From Thereva unica (taxonomy: Eukaryota; Arthropoda; Insecta; Diptera; Therevidae), in assembly GCA_949987705.1 (NCBI GenBank), contig OX465283.1:11140207-11204206 (forward strand): DNA of 64,000 nucleotides, given 5' to 3'. The position numbers and the translations under genes were made by a program. The notes beneath the pieces were generated by a model that saw only the letters and a list, made by a program, of their open reading frames with translations, was not told the origin of the DNA and ran no database searches. Positions 48,158 to 57,481 of the stretch are shown piece after piece. How positions within the stretch are numbered: position 1 is the stretch's first letter; the number at the start of each line of letters is the position of its first letter.

Positions 48158-48224
48158 CTATATAGAATCAAGTTTAAACAACTTGACTCTCAAAAGAAAT
48201 TTCAATCATTGTGCTGTTGATATT

Positions 48225-49613
48225 TGGCTCTGTTGACTCATAAGTTTGCCGACCAAATCGTACATAACAAACAGTACGGCTTCAGACCAAAAACACCCAC
48301 CACCCCACTATTAGAGTGTCTGGAGAACAGCTCCGCCAAGGAATGCACCGCAACCTAGCTTGTTCGGTTTGTGAACCTAGAGTATGGCACTCAGCCTTGT
48401 TAGCTAAACTCAAAGCTATTGGAATTGACTCGCTTCTCTATAAGTGGGTTGAGAGTTTCCTTTCCGGCCGTTCAATTAAGGTAGTTTTGGATGGCGTCAA
48501 ATCTGAATCTCACCCCATCTCTGCGGGGGTCCCCCAGGGGTCAATTTTATCACCGGCCCTATTTCTTATCTTTATAAATGACCTACTTTCAATCCCCTCC
48601 AACCCACTTCTCAGCTTCGCTGACGACGGTACTCTACGTTACTCGTACAGCTTCGATACAAGATAGACACATGCCAGATCCTGTCTTGATGATCGTGAAC
48701 TAATGTTCAACTCTATTAATAACGACATTAAACTTATTATAGAGTGGGGAAAAAAGAATCGTGTCGAATTCAACCCCTCCAAAACCAAGTACTGTCTTAT
48801 TTCAAAGAAAAAGATCAACACATCACCATCCTTGAAAGTGGATGGCGTGGTACTAAAGGCCGACCCATCCCTACACATCTTAGGCGTGACATTAGCCAAA
48901 GACTTGCGATGGAATGACCATATATTCCAAATCGCCAAACAAGCATCCCAGTGCTTGGGATTTCTTAAGAGGTGCAGGTTCCTCCTCCAGCCATCGGCCC
49001 GTGCTGTTATTTATAAATCCTACATTCGGCCTCTTCTCGAATACAACTCCCTCATTTGGGGCGGCGCTCCAACAACAACCTTAGCATGGTTAGATAAGGT
49101 CCAAAAAAAGGCCCTTAAGTTAATTAATGACGATACCGCTTGCTCCACCATCGACCCCCTAAGTCACCGTAGGAATGTAGCAGCACTGACAAAATTTTAT
49201 CGCTACTATCATAGTGACTGTTCCTCCGAGCTAAACGCTCTCCTGCCTCCACGGCATTCTTATACCCGCAACACCAGATTAGCCCACTCGTCTCATACCC
49301 TCCACCTGCAACTCCCCCTCTCACGCACTCAACAAGATATGAATTCGTTTGTAAATAGAACAACTCGACTGTGGAATAATCTCTCGCAGTCGGTATTTCC
49401 GAGCTCCTACAACATCCAAGAGTTCAAACGCAGGGTTCATCACCACCTTCTTCAATACCCCCCCGTACCTTTATAATCCTTAACCTATTCCCCCCACCCC
49501 TCCCCCGTACTAAGCTTGCTGCTAGACATTGCACCATGACGTGACAAATGACATGACGGACTAGTAGTACAAAGGGTGACTCCTGAGCTTAGCACTACCA
49601 CATAAAAAAAAAA
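48225..49613 (+). pseudogene. 5'-truncated CR1/Jockey-type LINE reverse transcriptase
   Basis: The reverse transcriptase starts abruptly with DQIVHNKQYGFRPKTPTTPL. The segment that should hold motif A (the D-x-x-x-AFD block) is shortened to CEPRVWHSALL, losing the catalytic Asp. AGVPQGSILSPALFLIFIND is motif B and FADDGTL is motif C, with both Asp residues kept. A stop at 48664-48666 interrupts it. Translation-like sequence resumes from 48703 with VEFNPSKTKYCLISKKK (motif D), LHILGVTLAKDLRWNDHIF (motif E) and the C-terminal tail, ending at 49474. A 3' UTR with AAGCTTGCTGCTAGACATTG follows to an A-run at 49600-49612. Five pieces of this family occur in the window. It has no RNase H and no endonuclease. 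Confidence 0.85.
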
Positions 49614-49724
49614 AAGATATCTAAAAGTCTTTTAATAGAGTTTGGTAACCTGCCATGTCTCTGTCCATTCTAGCCCATTTCACAGCTTCATTGATATACG
49701 ATATACTATAGATAAATAATTCGT

Positions 49725-49905
49725 GCGAAAATAGAACAACCCGCCTGTGGAACAAAATTCCTTCCTTTCAAAGATCCACAACCTCAAAAGCAGGATTCGT
49801 CGCTACGTCCTTTAGCACCATCCTGAATCCTCATAAGCCCGAACTAAGCTAATTACTAGACATTGCACGATGAGTGATCCTAAACCTTTTGTGCAGAAAG
49901 AGGAC
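49725..49905 (+). mobile_element. 3'-end fragment of the same CR1/Jockey-type LINE
   Basis: AATAGAACAACCCGCCTGTG and then KIHNLKSRIRRYVL with a stop parallel the last 30 codons of the copy just upstream. AGCTAATTACTAGACATTGC is the shared UTR. It lies about 110 bp after the A-tail of that copy. Confidence 0.65.
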
Positions 49906-50129
49906 ACTTTTGAGCGGTTTTGACTCTCTTTGACACGTTGTATGCATCGCATCAAGTCCCTTGACAGCTCCATCGAAGTTTGTTATCAGAATTACCCTAG
50001 ATCCTGGCCTTGGGTTCGTCTATATTAATAGATAGGCTTTAAAGATTGTCTGCAGTTTTTGTGTAAGAGATTGGTAGAACTAGGCACGCGATTGCTTGAC
50101 ATTTGATTGAATAGGTATTATCAGCCATA

Positions 50130-50211
50130 GGCGACACTACTGGTTTGTATGATAAAATCACCAAGTGTCGCTTGCTGTTTTCGAAATATCATACAAACTA
50201 GTAGTGTCGCC
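50130..50211. repeat. Strong inverted repeat, 24-bp arms, 34-nt loop
   Basis: GGCGACACTACTGGTTTGTA with following TGAT pairs with 50188-50211, with one mismatch. Pairing weakens but continues for another dozen bases outwards. It may be a very short MITE or a hairpin-forming site. It lies 390 bp upstream of the intact LINE. Confidence 0.7.
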
Positions 50212-50600
50212 TGCGGTTTGCAGTCTGCCGCCTTGTTCGAAATTGTACTTTTAAAGTCCAAATTTTGGACCAAGTAAACGTCGAATGTAGTATTGCCAAA
50301 TTATAAAAGCCATGTTATTCCTTAAATATGTTTTTATTAATCTAAGTTTTTATTAAAGGATCGTTCAACATAAGCTGAAATGATATAGATTGAATAGAAC
50401 AAGTTTGCAGACGAAGAATTGGTGGCATTTTCTTTGTGTTTCAGAAAAAATTATTCAATTTCTTTGCCATTTATAATTTCCATCAGATTCATTCTACCCA
50501 CACGATTAGTTCCACAATATTTAAAATAAAAATGTTAAGTCCGAATTATGAAATTACTTATAATTGGAATTATTGAAGTCCATTACCCCTTGAACTACAG

Positions 50601-51296
50601 ATGCTCATGACACTATCCCAATTAGCACGGATTGATGTGGTCGAGGATCGTTTGAATTCACTTGAGGCTCGCCTAACAGCTCGTATTGATGAGGTGTGTA
50701 ATTCGTTTAATAGTCAATTTTCAGGGCTAAGAGACGATGTTGAAAATGTGCAACACGACATCGCCGTAGTCTCCGATGAGGTGGAGGATCTGCGCCGGCA
50801 GCTACGACTCCAAGATGTGGTCATCCGATGCGTCCCGTTGTGTGAGAACGAGAACCCGAAGCTTATCTTGGAATCGCTTTCCTCCACTATCGGGCATGAA
50901 CTGTCACCTTTTGTGAACGTGTTCCGGCCGCATCAACGAAAACGTCAGAACTCCCCGACTGGTAGCGCTGCGGCTCCTAGCTCGCTACTGATAGTGAAAT
51001 TCCCGTCGGCCAACGAGCAGCAGGAGTTTCTGAGGAAAGCCCGGCAGTACGGCACTCTCTTGCTGAACAAATTGAATTTGGGATTTACTGCTGACAGCGT
51101 TGTTCGTTTGAGCGAAAGCTTGTCGCCAAAAAATGAAGACATTTTTCGTTCGGCAAGAAAGCTTCAATTGAGGAACCTCGTCGCCGCGGTATTTTCACGA
51201 CAAGGTCGGATTTTTGTTCAGCTGGACAAAAATCAAAGACCTCAAATATTTAAGTCTGTCCTTGACCTGAATGAAGCCATTTCTGTCAAGCCCTAA
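50601..51296 (+). CDS. LINE ORF1 protein (RNA-binding chaperone type)
   Basis: The 231-residue protein starts MLMTLSQLARIDVVEDRLNS. Residues 10-70 have heptad-spaced Leu/Val/Ile and many charged residues (LEARLTARIDEV; DDVENVQHDIAVVSDEVEDL), a probable coiled coil for trimer or dimer formation. DVVIRCVPLCEN begins a domain like the RNA-binding part of L1-type ORF1 proteins, which continues with SLLIVKFPSANEQQEFLRKA and ends with IFRSARKLQLRNLVAAVFSR followed by QGRIFVQLD. There are no CCHC knuckles. Such proteins coat the element RNA and act as nucleic-acid chaperones. The stop at 51296 overlaps the start of the next small frame, and ORF2 starts 341 bp downstream. The function is inferred from family layout. 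Confidence 0.75.
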   Translation: MLMTLSQLARIDVVEDRLNSLEARLTARIDEVCNSFNSQFSGLRDDVENVQHDIAVVSDEVEDLRRQLRLQDVVIRCVPLCENENPKLILESLSSTIGHELSPFVNVFRPHQRKRQNSPTGSAAAPSSLLIVKFPSANEQQEFLRKARQYGTLLLNKLNLGFTADSVVRLSESLSPKNEDIFRSARKLQLRNLVAAVFSRQGRIFVQLDKNQRPQIFKSVLDLNEAISVKP

Positions 51297-51654
51297 CTTT
51301 GGAGAAGCATCCTGCTATACTGTGGAGCATTTGTTTGCTATGTTTTCATTTTATTTTATTTTTTCTTTACTCTTAGTTTTAATTTTAATTTTTATCCTCT
51401 TAGTTTTGATTTTAAATTTAAGTTGTTTTAAGTTCTTAATTTTTTTACTTTTAGTTTTGATTTTAATTTTAAGTTTCTATAGAATTTGTATGTACTATGT
51501 TGCCTCTTTTCTTGGCTATTCTTCTTCCTCTTTATCTGTCCCTTCTTATCCTGTCTTCTATTCCTTCTTCTATTTAACATTTTTAGCTTGTTTCTTACTG
51601 ACTTTTGAGGTTGTGACTGTGCTAATTTCTTGCATTTATGTATCAGTTTCCTGA
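51271..51654 (+). CDS. Hydrophobic ORF bridging ORF1 and ORF2 (uncertain)
   Basis: This 127-codon frame overlaps the last 26 bases of ORF1 and the first 17 bases of ORF2, in a different frame from each. It is very hydrophobic: FSFYFIFSLLLVLILIFILL, then LVLILNLSCFKFLIFLLLVL and later FYSFFYLTFLACFLLTFEVV could each span a membrane. The DNA is T-rich, with repeated TTTTAGTTTTGATTTTAA-like stretches, so Phe/Leu/Ile codons arise automatically. The simplest view is a non-coding linker that happens to be open. The overlapping ends would also suit stepwise reinitiation. I know of no family match. Confidence 0.2.
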   Translation: MKPFLSSPNFGEASCYTVEHLFAMFSFYFIFSLLLVLILIFILLVLILNLSCFKFLIFLLLVLILILSFYRICMYYVASFLGYSSSSLSVPSYPVFYSFFYLTFLACFLLTFEVVTVLISCIYVSVS

Positions 51655-54460
51655 TAGAGTGCACAAACAGGGAAGACTGCTAAACATCCTTTGCTCCACC
51701 TCCTCTGGACTTAACATATGTGTTCTAAATGCGAGAAGTCTGAACAACAAAATGGATGAATTGAGATGGATGTTTGATCAAACAAAGATACAGATTGTGC
51801 TTGTGAGTGAGACTTGGTTAAAACCAGGAATCCCCTCCTCTTTTGTTTCCCTTCGTAATTTTGTGTTACATCGTGGTGATCGGCTTGACCGCACTGGTGG
51901 TGGTGTCGCTGTATATGTGACCTCTTCGCTCTCCTCAAGAGTGCTCGGTAAGTCTAATGGCTTACAATTCGAGTTTATTGCTGTTGAGGTAAAATCTTCA
52001 TATGACAAATGTGTTGTTATCAGCGTATACTGTCCTCCCAATGCCTTCAATTCCGATATCGCTAATGAGTTCTCCGATCTTGTTTCTTCTCTTTCTCACC
52101 ACTATGAGAACATAATTGTTGCGGGTGACTTTAATGCTGATCTGCTCAAAATCAATCCTCGTGCGAATGCTCTTAGATATTTATTTGAGACATTGGACTT
52201 GCATATTCTAAATAATTTACCAACATTTCTTAATTGTCAAAACCCATCCTTGCTTGATGTCCTAGCTACTACCTGCACTGATGCAGTGTTAAAGCATCAT
52301 CAACTTTCCCCCCCTAGCTTTCTGGACCATGACCTATTATTCCTTTCCGTTCAGTTCTCTCTTGGTGTGCTCTCCGTATCTAGTTCGTATACTTTTCGTG
52401 ATTTTAGTAACATCAATGTTGATCAAATGTCTGAAGCTGCCTCCGCCATTCCTTGGGATGTTATCTATCGTACTAATTGTGTTGACGCTAAAGTTAGTTT
52501 GCTGACTCTATTTACTCAATCTCTCTTTGATCAATGTGTGCCGCTGGTCACAAGAAGCCGTAGGCCATCCTCACCCTGTCCTTGGTTTTCTAGTGAAATC
52601 CGTGACCTGATAAGTCAGCGAGAGTGCATGTACAGGCGTTATCGCAAGACTAGGATCCTTAGATATCTTAATGCCTATAAACAACTTCGCAACCTCGTCA
52701 CTAGTAAAGTCAAATCACGAAAACGTAGTTTTTATGCCCGTAAGCTTGATCCCTCTTTAAACACCAAGCAACTCTGGTCCAACCTTCGCTCACTGGGCAT
52801 ACATGCTACTGCACCCTCCCATTTTGATATCGATGTTGATCTTCTAAATCGCTCATTCATTCAATCCCCTCCTGCTTTCCCTATCTCCCGATCTTTCTCA
52901 GTCCTTCCGCATAGTACTGATGGCTTTGCTTTCCGCTGTGTGGACTCCTCGGAAGTTTTTGAAATACTGCTCTCCATTTCATCAAGCTGCATCGGTTATG
53001 ATGAAATCTCTCCACGGTTTTTCAAGCTGCTCGCCCCCTTAATTTTGAATATCATTACGCATGTTTTTAATTACTGCCTGACTACTTCTCAAGTTCCCTT
53101 GTTGTGGAAAAAAGCCATAGTGATCCCCTTACCGAAAAAATCGTCCCCTGCTGATCTCTCAGATTTCCGTCCCATTAGCATTCTTCCTTTCCTTGCTAAA
53201 GCCTTCGAGAAAACTGTTTTCATTCAAGTCCAGCGCTACCTTGAATCTAATAGCCTTATCTCTGAATATCAATCTGGTTTCCGTAAAAATCATAGTTGCG
53301 AAACAGCTATACTAAAGGTAACTACTGACATTCGCTCTGCGCTTGATAAAGGTGATGTTGCAGTATTAGTGCTTCTTGATTTTTCGAAAGCCTTCGACTC
53401 GGTGGTGCACACGATCCTGCTTTCCAAACTAAGTCAGCGCTATCGCTTCTCTTCTTCTGCTACACGGCTTTTCTCCTCTTTGCTATCTAATCGTTTTCAA
53501 TGTGTTCGTCATAATAATGTTGTATCATCTCTCCTACAGGTGCCTTCTGGTGTTCCACAAGGTTCAATTCTTGGTCCTCTACTATTTTCATTATATATTA
53601 ATGATCTCCCCTCTACTATTGGCCACTGCTCCTTTCATCTATATGCTGATGATCTCCAATTGTATACTTCTTGCCCTCCTTCACAGATTGATTCTTGTAT
53701 TTCTGACTTGAATAGCACTCTATCTCGAATAAATGAGTGGAGTGCTCTCAATTTCCTTAAATTAAACCCTAAAAAATCACAAGTACTTGTGTTAAGTCGT
53801 AGCTCTATGCTCCCCGTCAGAATGCCACTCATTTGTCTGGATAACATACCTCTTCCTATTGTTGATCGGGTCCATAATCTTGGTATTGCTATTAATGCCA
53901 AACTAACCTGCTGTGATCAAGTTTCACTAATGCTCTCCAAAATCTATGGGACTTTACGTAAGCTCTGGCTTTATGGTAGTCTCCTATCACCCACAATTCG
54001 TTCAATGCTTGTAAAATCTCTCATTCTCCCGCACTTCCTCTATGGCTCACTTGTTTACATTGTGTATGATTCATCCTGTCGTCAACGACTTAATGTTGCA
54101 TTCAATGACTGCTTACGCTTTATCTTCCACTTGAGAAGATCGGATCATGTATCATCGGTTCGGAATTCACTAATAGGCTGTAACCTCTTTTGCTTTTTCG
54201 ATATTATGACACTAGCTCTTCTACATAAAGTCTTCTACGCTAAAAGCCCTTCTTACCTATCCGACTTCCTTACCCCCTTGCAAACCTCGAGATCACTTAA
54301 ATTTCTTATACCATCCCATCGGTCTCGAATTGGTAGTCGTTCCTTTTTTGTGCATGCGATTAGACTCTGGAATGATCTTCCCTCCTCTTTACAAAGAATT
54401 AGCACAGTCACCACTTTCAGGAAACAAGTTTTTCTTCTCCTATCCACCTCTTCTCTATAG
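51638..54460 (+). CDS. LINE ORF2: endonuclease and reverse transcriptase
   Basis: An intact 940-residue polyprotein that nicks target DNA and copies the element RNA into it. The endonuclease has Asn31 (LNARSLNNK), Glu58 (SETWL), Asp164/Asn166 (GDFNAD) and Asp230-His231 (FLDHDLL). The reverse transcriptase shows SDFRPISILPFLAKAFE, YQSGFRKNHSCETAI, motif A LLDFSKAFDS (Asp581), motif B SGVPQGSILGPLLFSLYIND, motif C YADD (669-672), motif D LKLNPKKSQVL and motif E LGIAINAKL. The C-terminus (FFVHAIRLWNDLPSSLQ) is typical of L2/Crack/Kiri elements, and RNase H is absent. Length is normal for the group. The start used is the first Met in frame; it precedes the first endonuclease motif by 30 residues. 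Confidence 0.92.
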   Translation: MYQFPDRVHKQGRLLNILCSTSSGLNICVLNARSLNNKMDELRWMFDQTKIQIVLVSETWLKPGIPSSFVSLRNFVLHRGDRLDRTGGGVAVYVTSSLSSRVLGKSNGLQFEFIAVEVKSSYDKCVVISVYCPPNAFNSDIANEFSDLVSSLSHHYENIIVAGDFNADLLKINPRANALRYLFETLDLHILNNLPTFLNCQNPSLLDVLATTCTDAVLKHHQLSPPSFLDHDLLFLSVQFSLGVLSVSSSYTFRDFSNINVDQMSEAASAIPWDVIYRTNCVDAKVSLLTLFTQSLFDQCVPLVTRSRRPSSPCPWFSSEIRDLISQRECMYRRYRKTRILRYLNAYKQLRNLVTSKVKSRKRSFYARKLDPSLNTKQLWSNLRSLGIHATAPSHFDIDVDLLNRSFIQSPPAFPISRSFSVLPHSTDGFAFRCVDSSEVFEILLSISSSCIGYDEISPRFFKLLAPLILNIITHVFNYCLTTSQVPLLWKKAIVIPLPKKSSPADLSDFRPISILPFLAKAFEKTVFIQVQRYLESNSLISEYQSGFRKNHSCETAILKVTTDIRSALDKGDVAVLVLLDFSKAFDSVVHTILLSKLSQRYRFSSSATRLFSSLLSNRFQCVRHNNVVSSLLQVPSGVPQGSILGPLLFSLYINDLPSTIGHCSFHLYADDLQLYTSCPPSQIDSCISDLNSTLSRINEWSALNFLKLNPKKSQVLVLSRSSMLPVRMPLICLDNIPLPIVDRVHNLGIAINAKLTCCDQVSLMLSKIYGTLRKLWLYGSLLSPTIRSMLVKSLILPHFLYGSLVYIVYDSSCRQRLNVAFNDCLRFIFHLRRSDHVSSVRNSLIGCNLFCFFDIMTLALLHKVFYAKSPSYLSDFLTPLQTSRSLKFLIPSHRSRIGSRSFFVHAIRLWNDLPSSLQRISTVTTFRKQVFLLLSTSSL

Positions 54461-54674
54461 CTTTCCCTTCTCTCTTCTACTTTCTAATATCCAAAGTTCC
54501 CCTCTTTCTATCTACTATTGATCAACCTTGATATTCCTCTTAACTCTAGCTGTTCTCTATTCTGTTAGGTATTAAGCTTAGACTAGGTATTTTTCTTTCC
54601 ATGTTAGAATTCGAACTATATTGATATTGTACTCTAAAAGATGTAAGTCTTGTGTACTTCCTTATGTATAAAAT

Positions 54675-54696
54675 AAATTGAAATTGAAATTGAAAT
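54675..54696 (+). repeat. (AAATTG)n LINE 3' tail
   Basis: Short tandem AAATTG units directly follow an A+T-rich 3' UTR. Such microsatellite tails, instead of poly(A), mark the 3' end of several CR1/L2-like and I-like elements. Confidence 0.8.
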
Positions 54697-55151
54697 AGTG
54701 TTATCACCATATTCATTCGCAGAGGAGTTTTCCGGGAATAGCCATTGAGAACGTTCAGAGTATCTGTTTGATATTTTGCTCTTCTTCTAAAATTCTCTAG
54801 AAATTAATTTAGTTTGTTTCACGATAAGCATTTTAATTAGTTCTTTTCAGAGAAGTTTCCTAACTACTGCACAAAATTGCCTGGGGTATACCTAACATTT
54901 TATGAACAGCACCAACTGATTTTCATCCACTTTATACTTGTAGAAGGTCACGCCAATTTATAAAGTGCAGAAGAATTTTAATTTTTGTTCTTAAGGATTG
55001 TCGTACATGAAACGGTGTAGGTTGTACAATAATTGTTCACCCACTCATCGGAATCATTTGAATTAATAATTGGACAGAATCTAGTCCCTAGAGCTACTAT
55101 CAACACACACTACAACGAATGCAAGGACGAAAAGAAAGCTTCAGTGAATGA
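54697..55151. other. Spacer between two LINEs
   Basis: No coding or repeat features recognised. Confidence 0.4.
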
Positions 55152-55162
55152 AGAGAGACACT
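55152..55162. other. Left target-site duplication (AGAGAGACACT)
   Basis: The same 11 bases occur directly after the 3' end of the LINE at 57471-57481. This fixes both boundaries of the insertion. Confidence 0.9.
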
Positions 55163-57378
55163 GAAATTCAGAATGTCAGTGACCTAATTCTGAATTGGCT
55201 CGCAGCCATCTATAGGAGCTCCCTTAGCCTAAGCTACATTCCAACATCTTGGAGAGTAGCGAAGGTGGCTTTCATTCCGAAAGCGGGTAAAATCTCCTAC
55301 CACAATCCAAAAGACTTGAGACCTATATGTCTCACATCCTTTCTCCTCAAGATACTAGAAAGACTTGTGGAGATCCATGTTAAGCAAAGCATTGATAAAA
55401 AACTGCTTTCTCCCTCGCAGCATGCCTACACGAAAGGTAAATGAGTAGACACTGCTCTCCACTCTTTGGTAGCGGTCATCGAAAGATCCCTTGAATTCAA
55501 GGAATTCACGTTGGCTGCTTTCTTAGATATTGAAGGTGCGTTCAACAATGTCTGAATGTTGATGGGTGCTCCAGGTCCTTTATTGATCAGCTGCTAGGGT
55601 GCAGGGTCATAAAGTCTAGCCTAGGTCTTTCGGAAGAAGTGAGACGGGTCAGAAGAGGCACACCACAAGGTGGGGTCTTATCGCCGCTCCTTTGCAATAT
55701 GACAGTCAATGAAGTACTGATAACTCTAAAGGAGTCTGGGTGCACCACGGTGGCCTATGCTGATGATATTGTGCTGGTGGTGACCGGCAAGTACATCTCA
55801 ACAATAAGAGATATAATGCAACAAGCATTGAATACTCCTTCTCATTGGGCTACTACAAAGGGTCTAGGCGTCAACCCAGCCAAGACTGAAGTAGTGCTCT
55901 TTACAAAGAAGCATAGACTTCCCAATTTTCCTTCTTTAAGGCTTTGTAATGAAACACTGCATATAAAGGAGGATGCGAAATTTCTAGGTCTCATACTCGA
56001 TAGGAAATTAACGTGGAGGCCGAATCTTTTAGAAAGAGCAAATAAGGCCAAAACAGCTCTCTTCTTATGCCAGAGAACGATCGGAGTCAACTGGGGCCTT
56101 AAACCCCGCATCGTCCACTGGCTCTATACAGCCGTAATCAGACCTATACTTATGCATGACGTATCGGTATGGTGGACTGCATTACAGAAGATTATTTATC
56201 GTAAGATACTGGAAAGGGTCCAAAGAACAGCTGACCTGTGTATCAGTGGTGCAATGAGAAGCACCCCTACAGCTGCGCTGGATGTCTTATTGCATCTTAC
56301 CCCTTTGGATATACACGCCGAGCAAATGGCAGCCTGGACGGCTGCCAGGACAAAGGCTTCTCTTGGATGGACTCCATACTCATATGGCCATTCATCCATC
56401 CTTAGGAAGTTCGCCACTGCTGCGAACAACCTAGATTATACTACACCTACGTGGACCTTGGAGAGAGGTTTCAATACCATCATTCCGGCCAGAGATGACT
56501 GGACAGATGGTGTTATCCCAACTGGGTCATTATGTATCTTCACAGATGGCTCCAAAATCGGGAATAGTGTAGGCTCTGGTATTTTTTCCGAGGCATTAAA
56601 TATAAATACCTCTCTTCGTCTACCCGACCACTGCAGCGTCTTCCAAGCGGAAGTCACTGCGATCTGGGAGGCTCTCGAATGGTTGAAGATAAATAATATA
56701 TCTCATAAGAATATATGTATTCTATCGGATAGCCAGGCGGCCCTTAAGGCTCTTAATTCTGTCGTCACAACATCCACAACTCTTCTGAACTGCCGCAGGT
56801 CTCTGTGTGAGACTGCCACTCAGTTTGATATAACACTGTGTTGGGTTCCTGGACACAGTGGGATTAGGGGAAACTGTAGGGCAGATGAGCTTGCTAGACA
56901 GGGAACCGAAGTGGAAAGGACACCCCACTTAACCCGAATGGGAATGCCCTTAGCCACCTATAAACTAGCTATGAGAAAAATCAGCTTAGCTCGAGCCGGG
57001 CTGAGATGGACCACAGCAACAGTTTGTCGCACTCTTCATGCAATGTGGCCAACTTTGGACGCAAAGCGTTCAAAATCTCTGGTTCAGTTGAACAAAAAGG
57101 AGATAAGCCACGTGGTAAAGGTGCTGACTGGTCACTGTCCCTTTGGCCCACACGCCGAAAGATTAGGACTCCCCCACAACGACTTATGTAGAAGTTGTGG
57201 TAATGAAGAAGAGGAAGAAACTGTCTCCCATCTTCTCTGTACATGTCCCGCCCTAGCAAGGAAAAGAGGGACCTTCCTTGGCTCACCTTTCCTTGATGGA
57301 TTGAGCGAGCTGCAAAATATTGTTGTCTCTAGACTCTGTCGCTTTATCAAAAGCTCAAAATGGCTTGAAATGGTCTGA
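55163..57378 (+). pseudogene. LOA-like reverse transcriptase and RNase H, broken by stops
   Basis: EIQNVSDLILNWLAAIYRSS opens the truncated reverse transcriptase; the ATG at 55148 belongs to flanking DNA, not the element. Frame breaks lie at 55442 and around 55550-55620, where motif A (LAAFLDIEGAFNNV) meets a stop and a deletion. From 55639 a 579-codon frame stays open: GTPQGGVLSPLL (motif B), YADDIVL (Asp42-Asp43 of that frame) and FLGLILDRKLTW (motif E). RNase H follows with all four acids, Asp303 (FTDGSK), Glu338 (QAEVTA), Asp364 (LSDSQA) and Asp416 (RADELA). A C-x2-C-x10-H-x4-C finger (517, 520, 531, 536) precedes the end. Codon quality in the 3' frame suggests moderate age. Confidence 0.88.
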
Positions 57379-57470
57379 ACTATGTCCCAATACCAGAATG
57401 GCATCACAATAGGCCCAATGGCGTGCCTAAGTGGGCTCCCTGGTGGGGGCAGCCATTTCAACCTAACCTA
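55163..57470 (+). mobile_element. 5'-truncated LOA-like LINE insertion with exact boundaries
   Basis: The element is bounded by 11-bp direct repeats and ends in CAACCTAACCTA, a common tail for such elements. It begins inside the reverse transcriptase, so the endonuclease and ORF1 were never copied. The LDIEGAFNNV form of motif A and the RNase H plus CCHC-like C-terminus suit the LOA group. Confidence 0.9.
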
Positions 57471-57481
57471 AGAGAGACACT
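57471..57481. other. Right target-site duplication (AGAGAGACACT)
   Basis: Identical to 55152-55162 and placed directly after the CCTAACCTA tail. Confidence 0.9.

Larger units (their letters stand above)
50601..54696 (+). mobile_element. Full-length L2/Crack/Kiri-group LINE with two intact ORFs
   Basis: Two long uninterrupted ORFs, a T-rich link between them and a tail of repeated AAATTG at 54675-54696 make a complete autonomous non-LTR retrotransposon. The 5' boundary lies somewhere in 50212-50600 and I could not fix it, because no target-site duplication was found. There is no RNase H. Absence of stops over about 3.5 kb of coding sequence implies a young insertion compared with every other element here. 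Confidence 0.88.

Noticed and set aside
55148..55162. ATG at 55148 as the start of the LINE protein
   Set aside because: It lies outside the target-site duplication, in flanking DNA.
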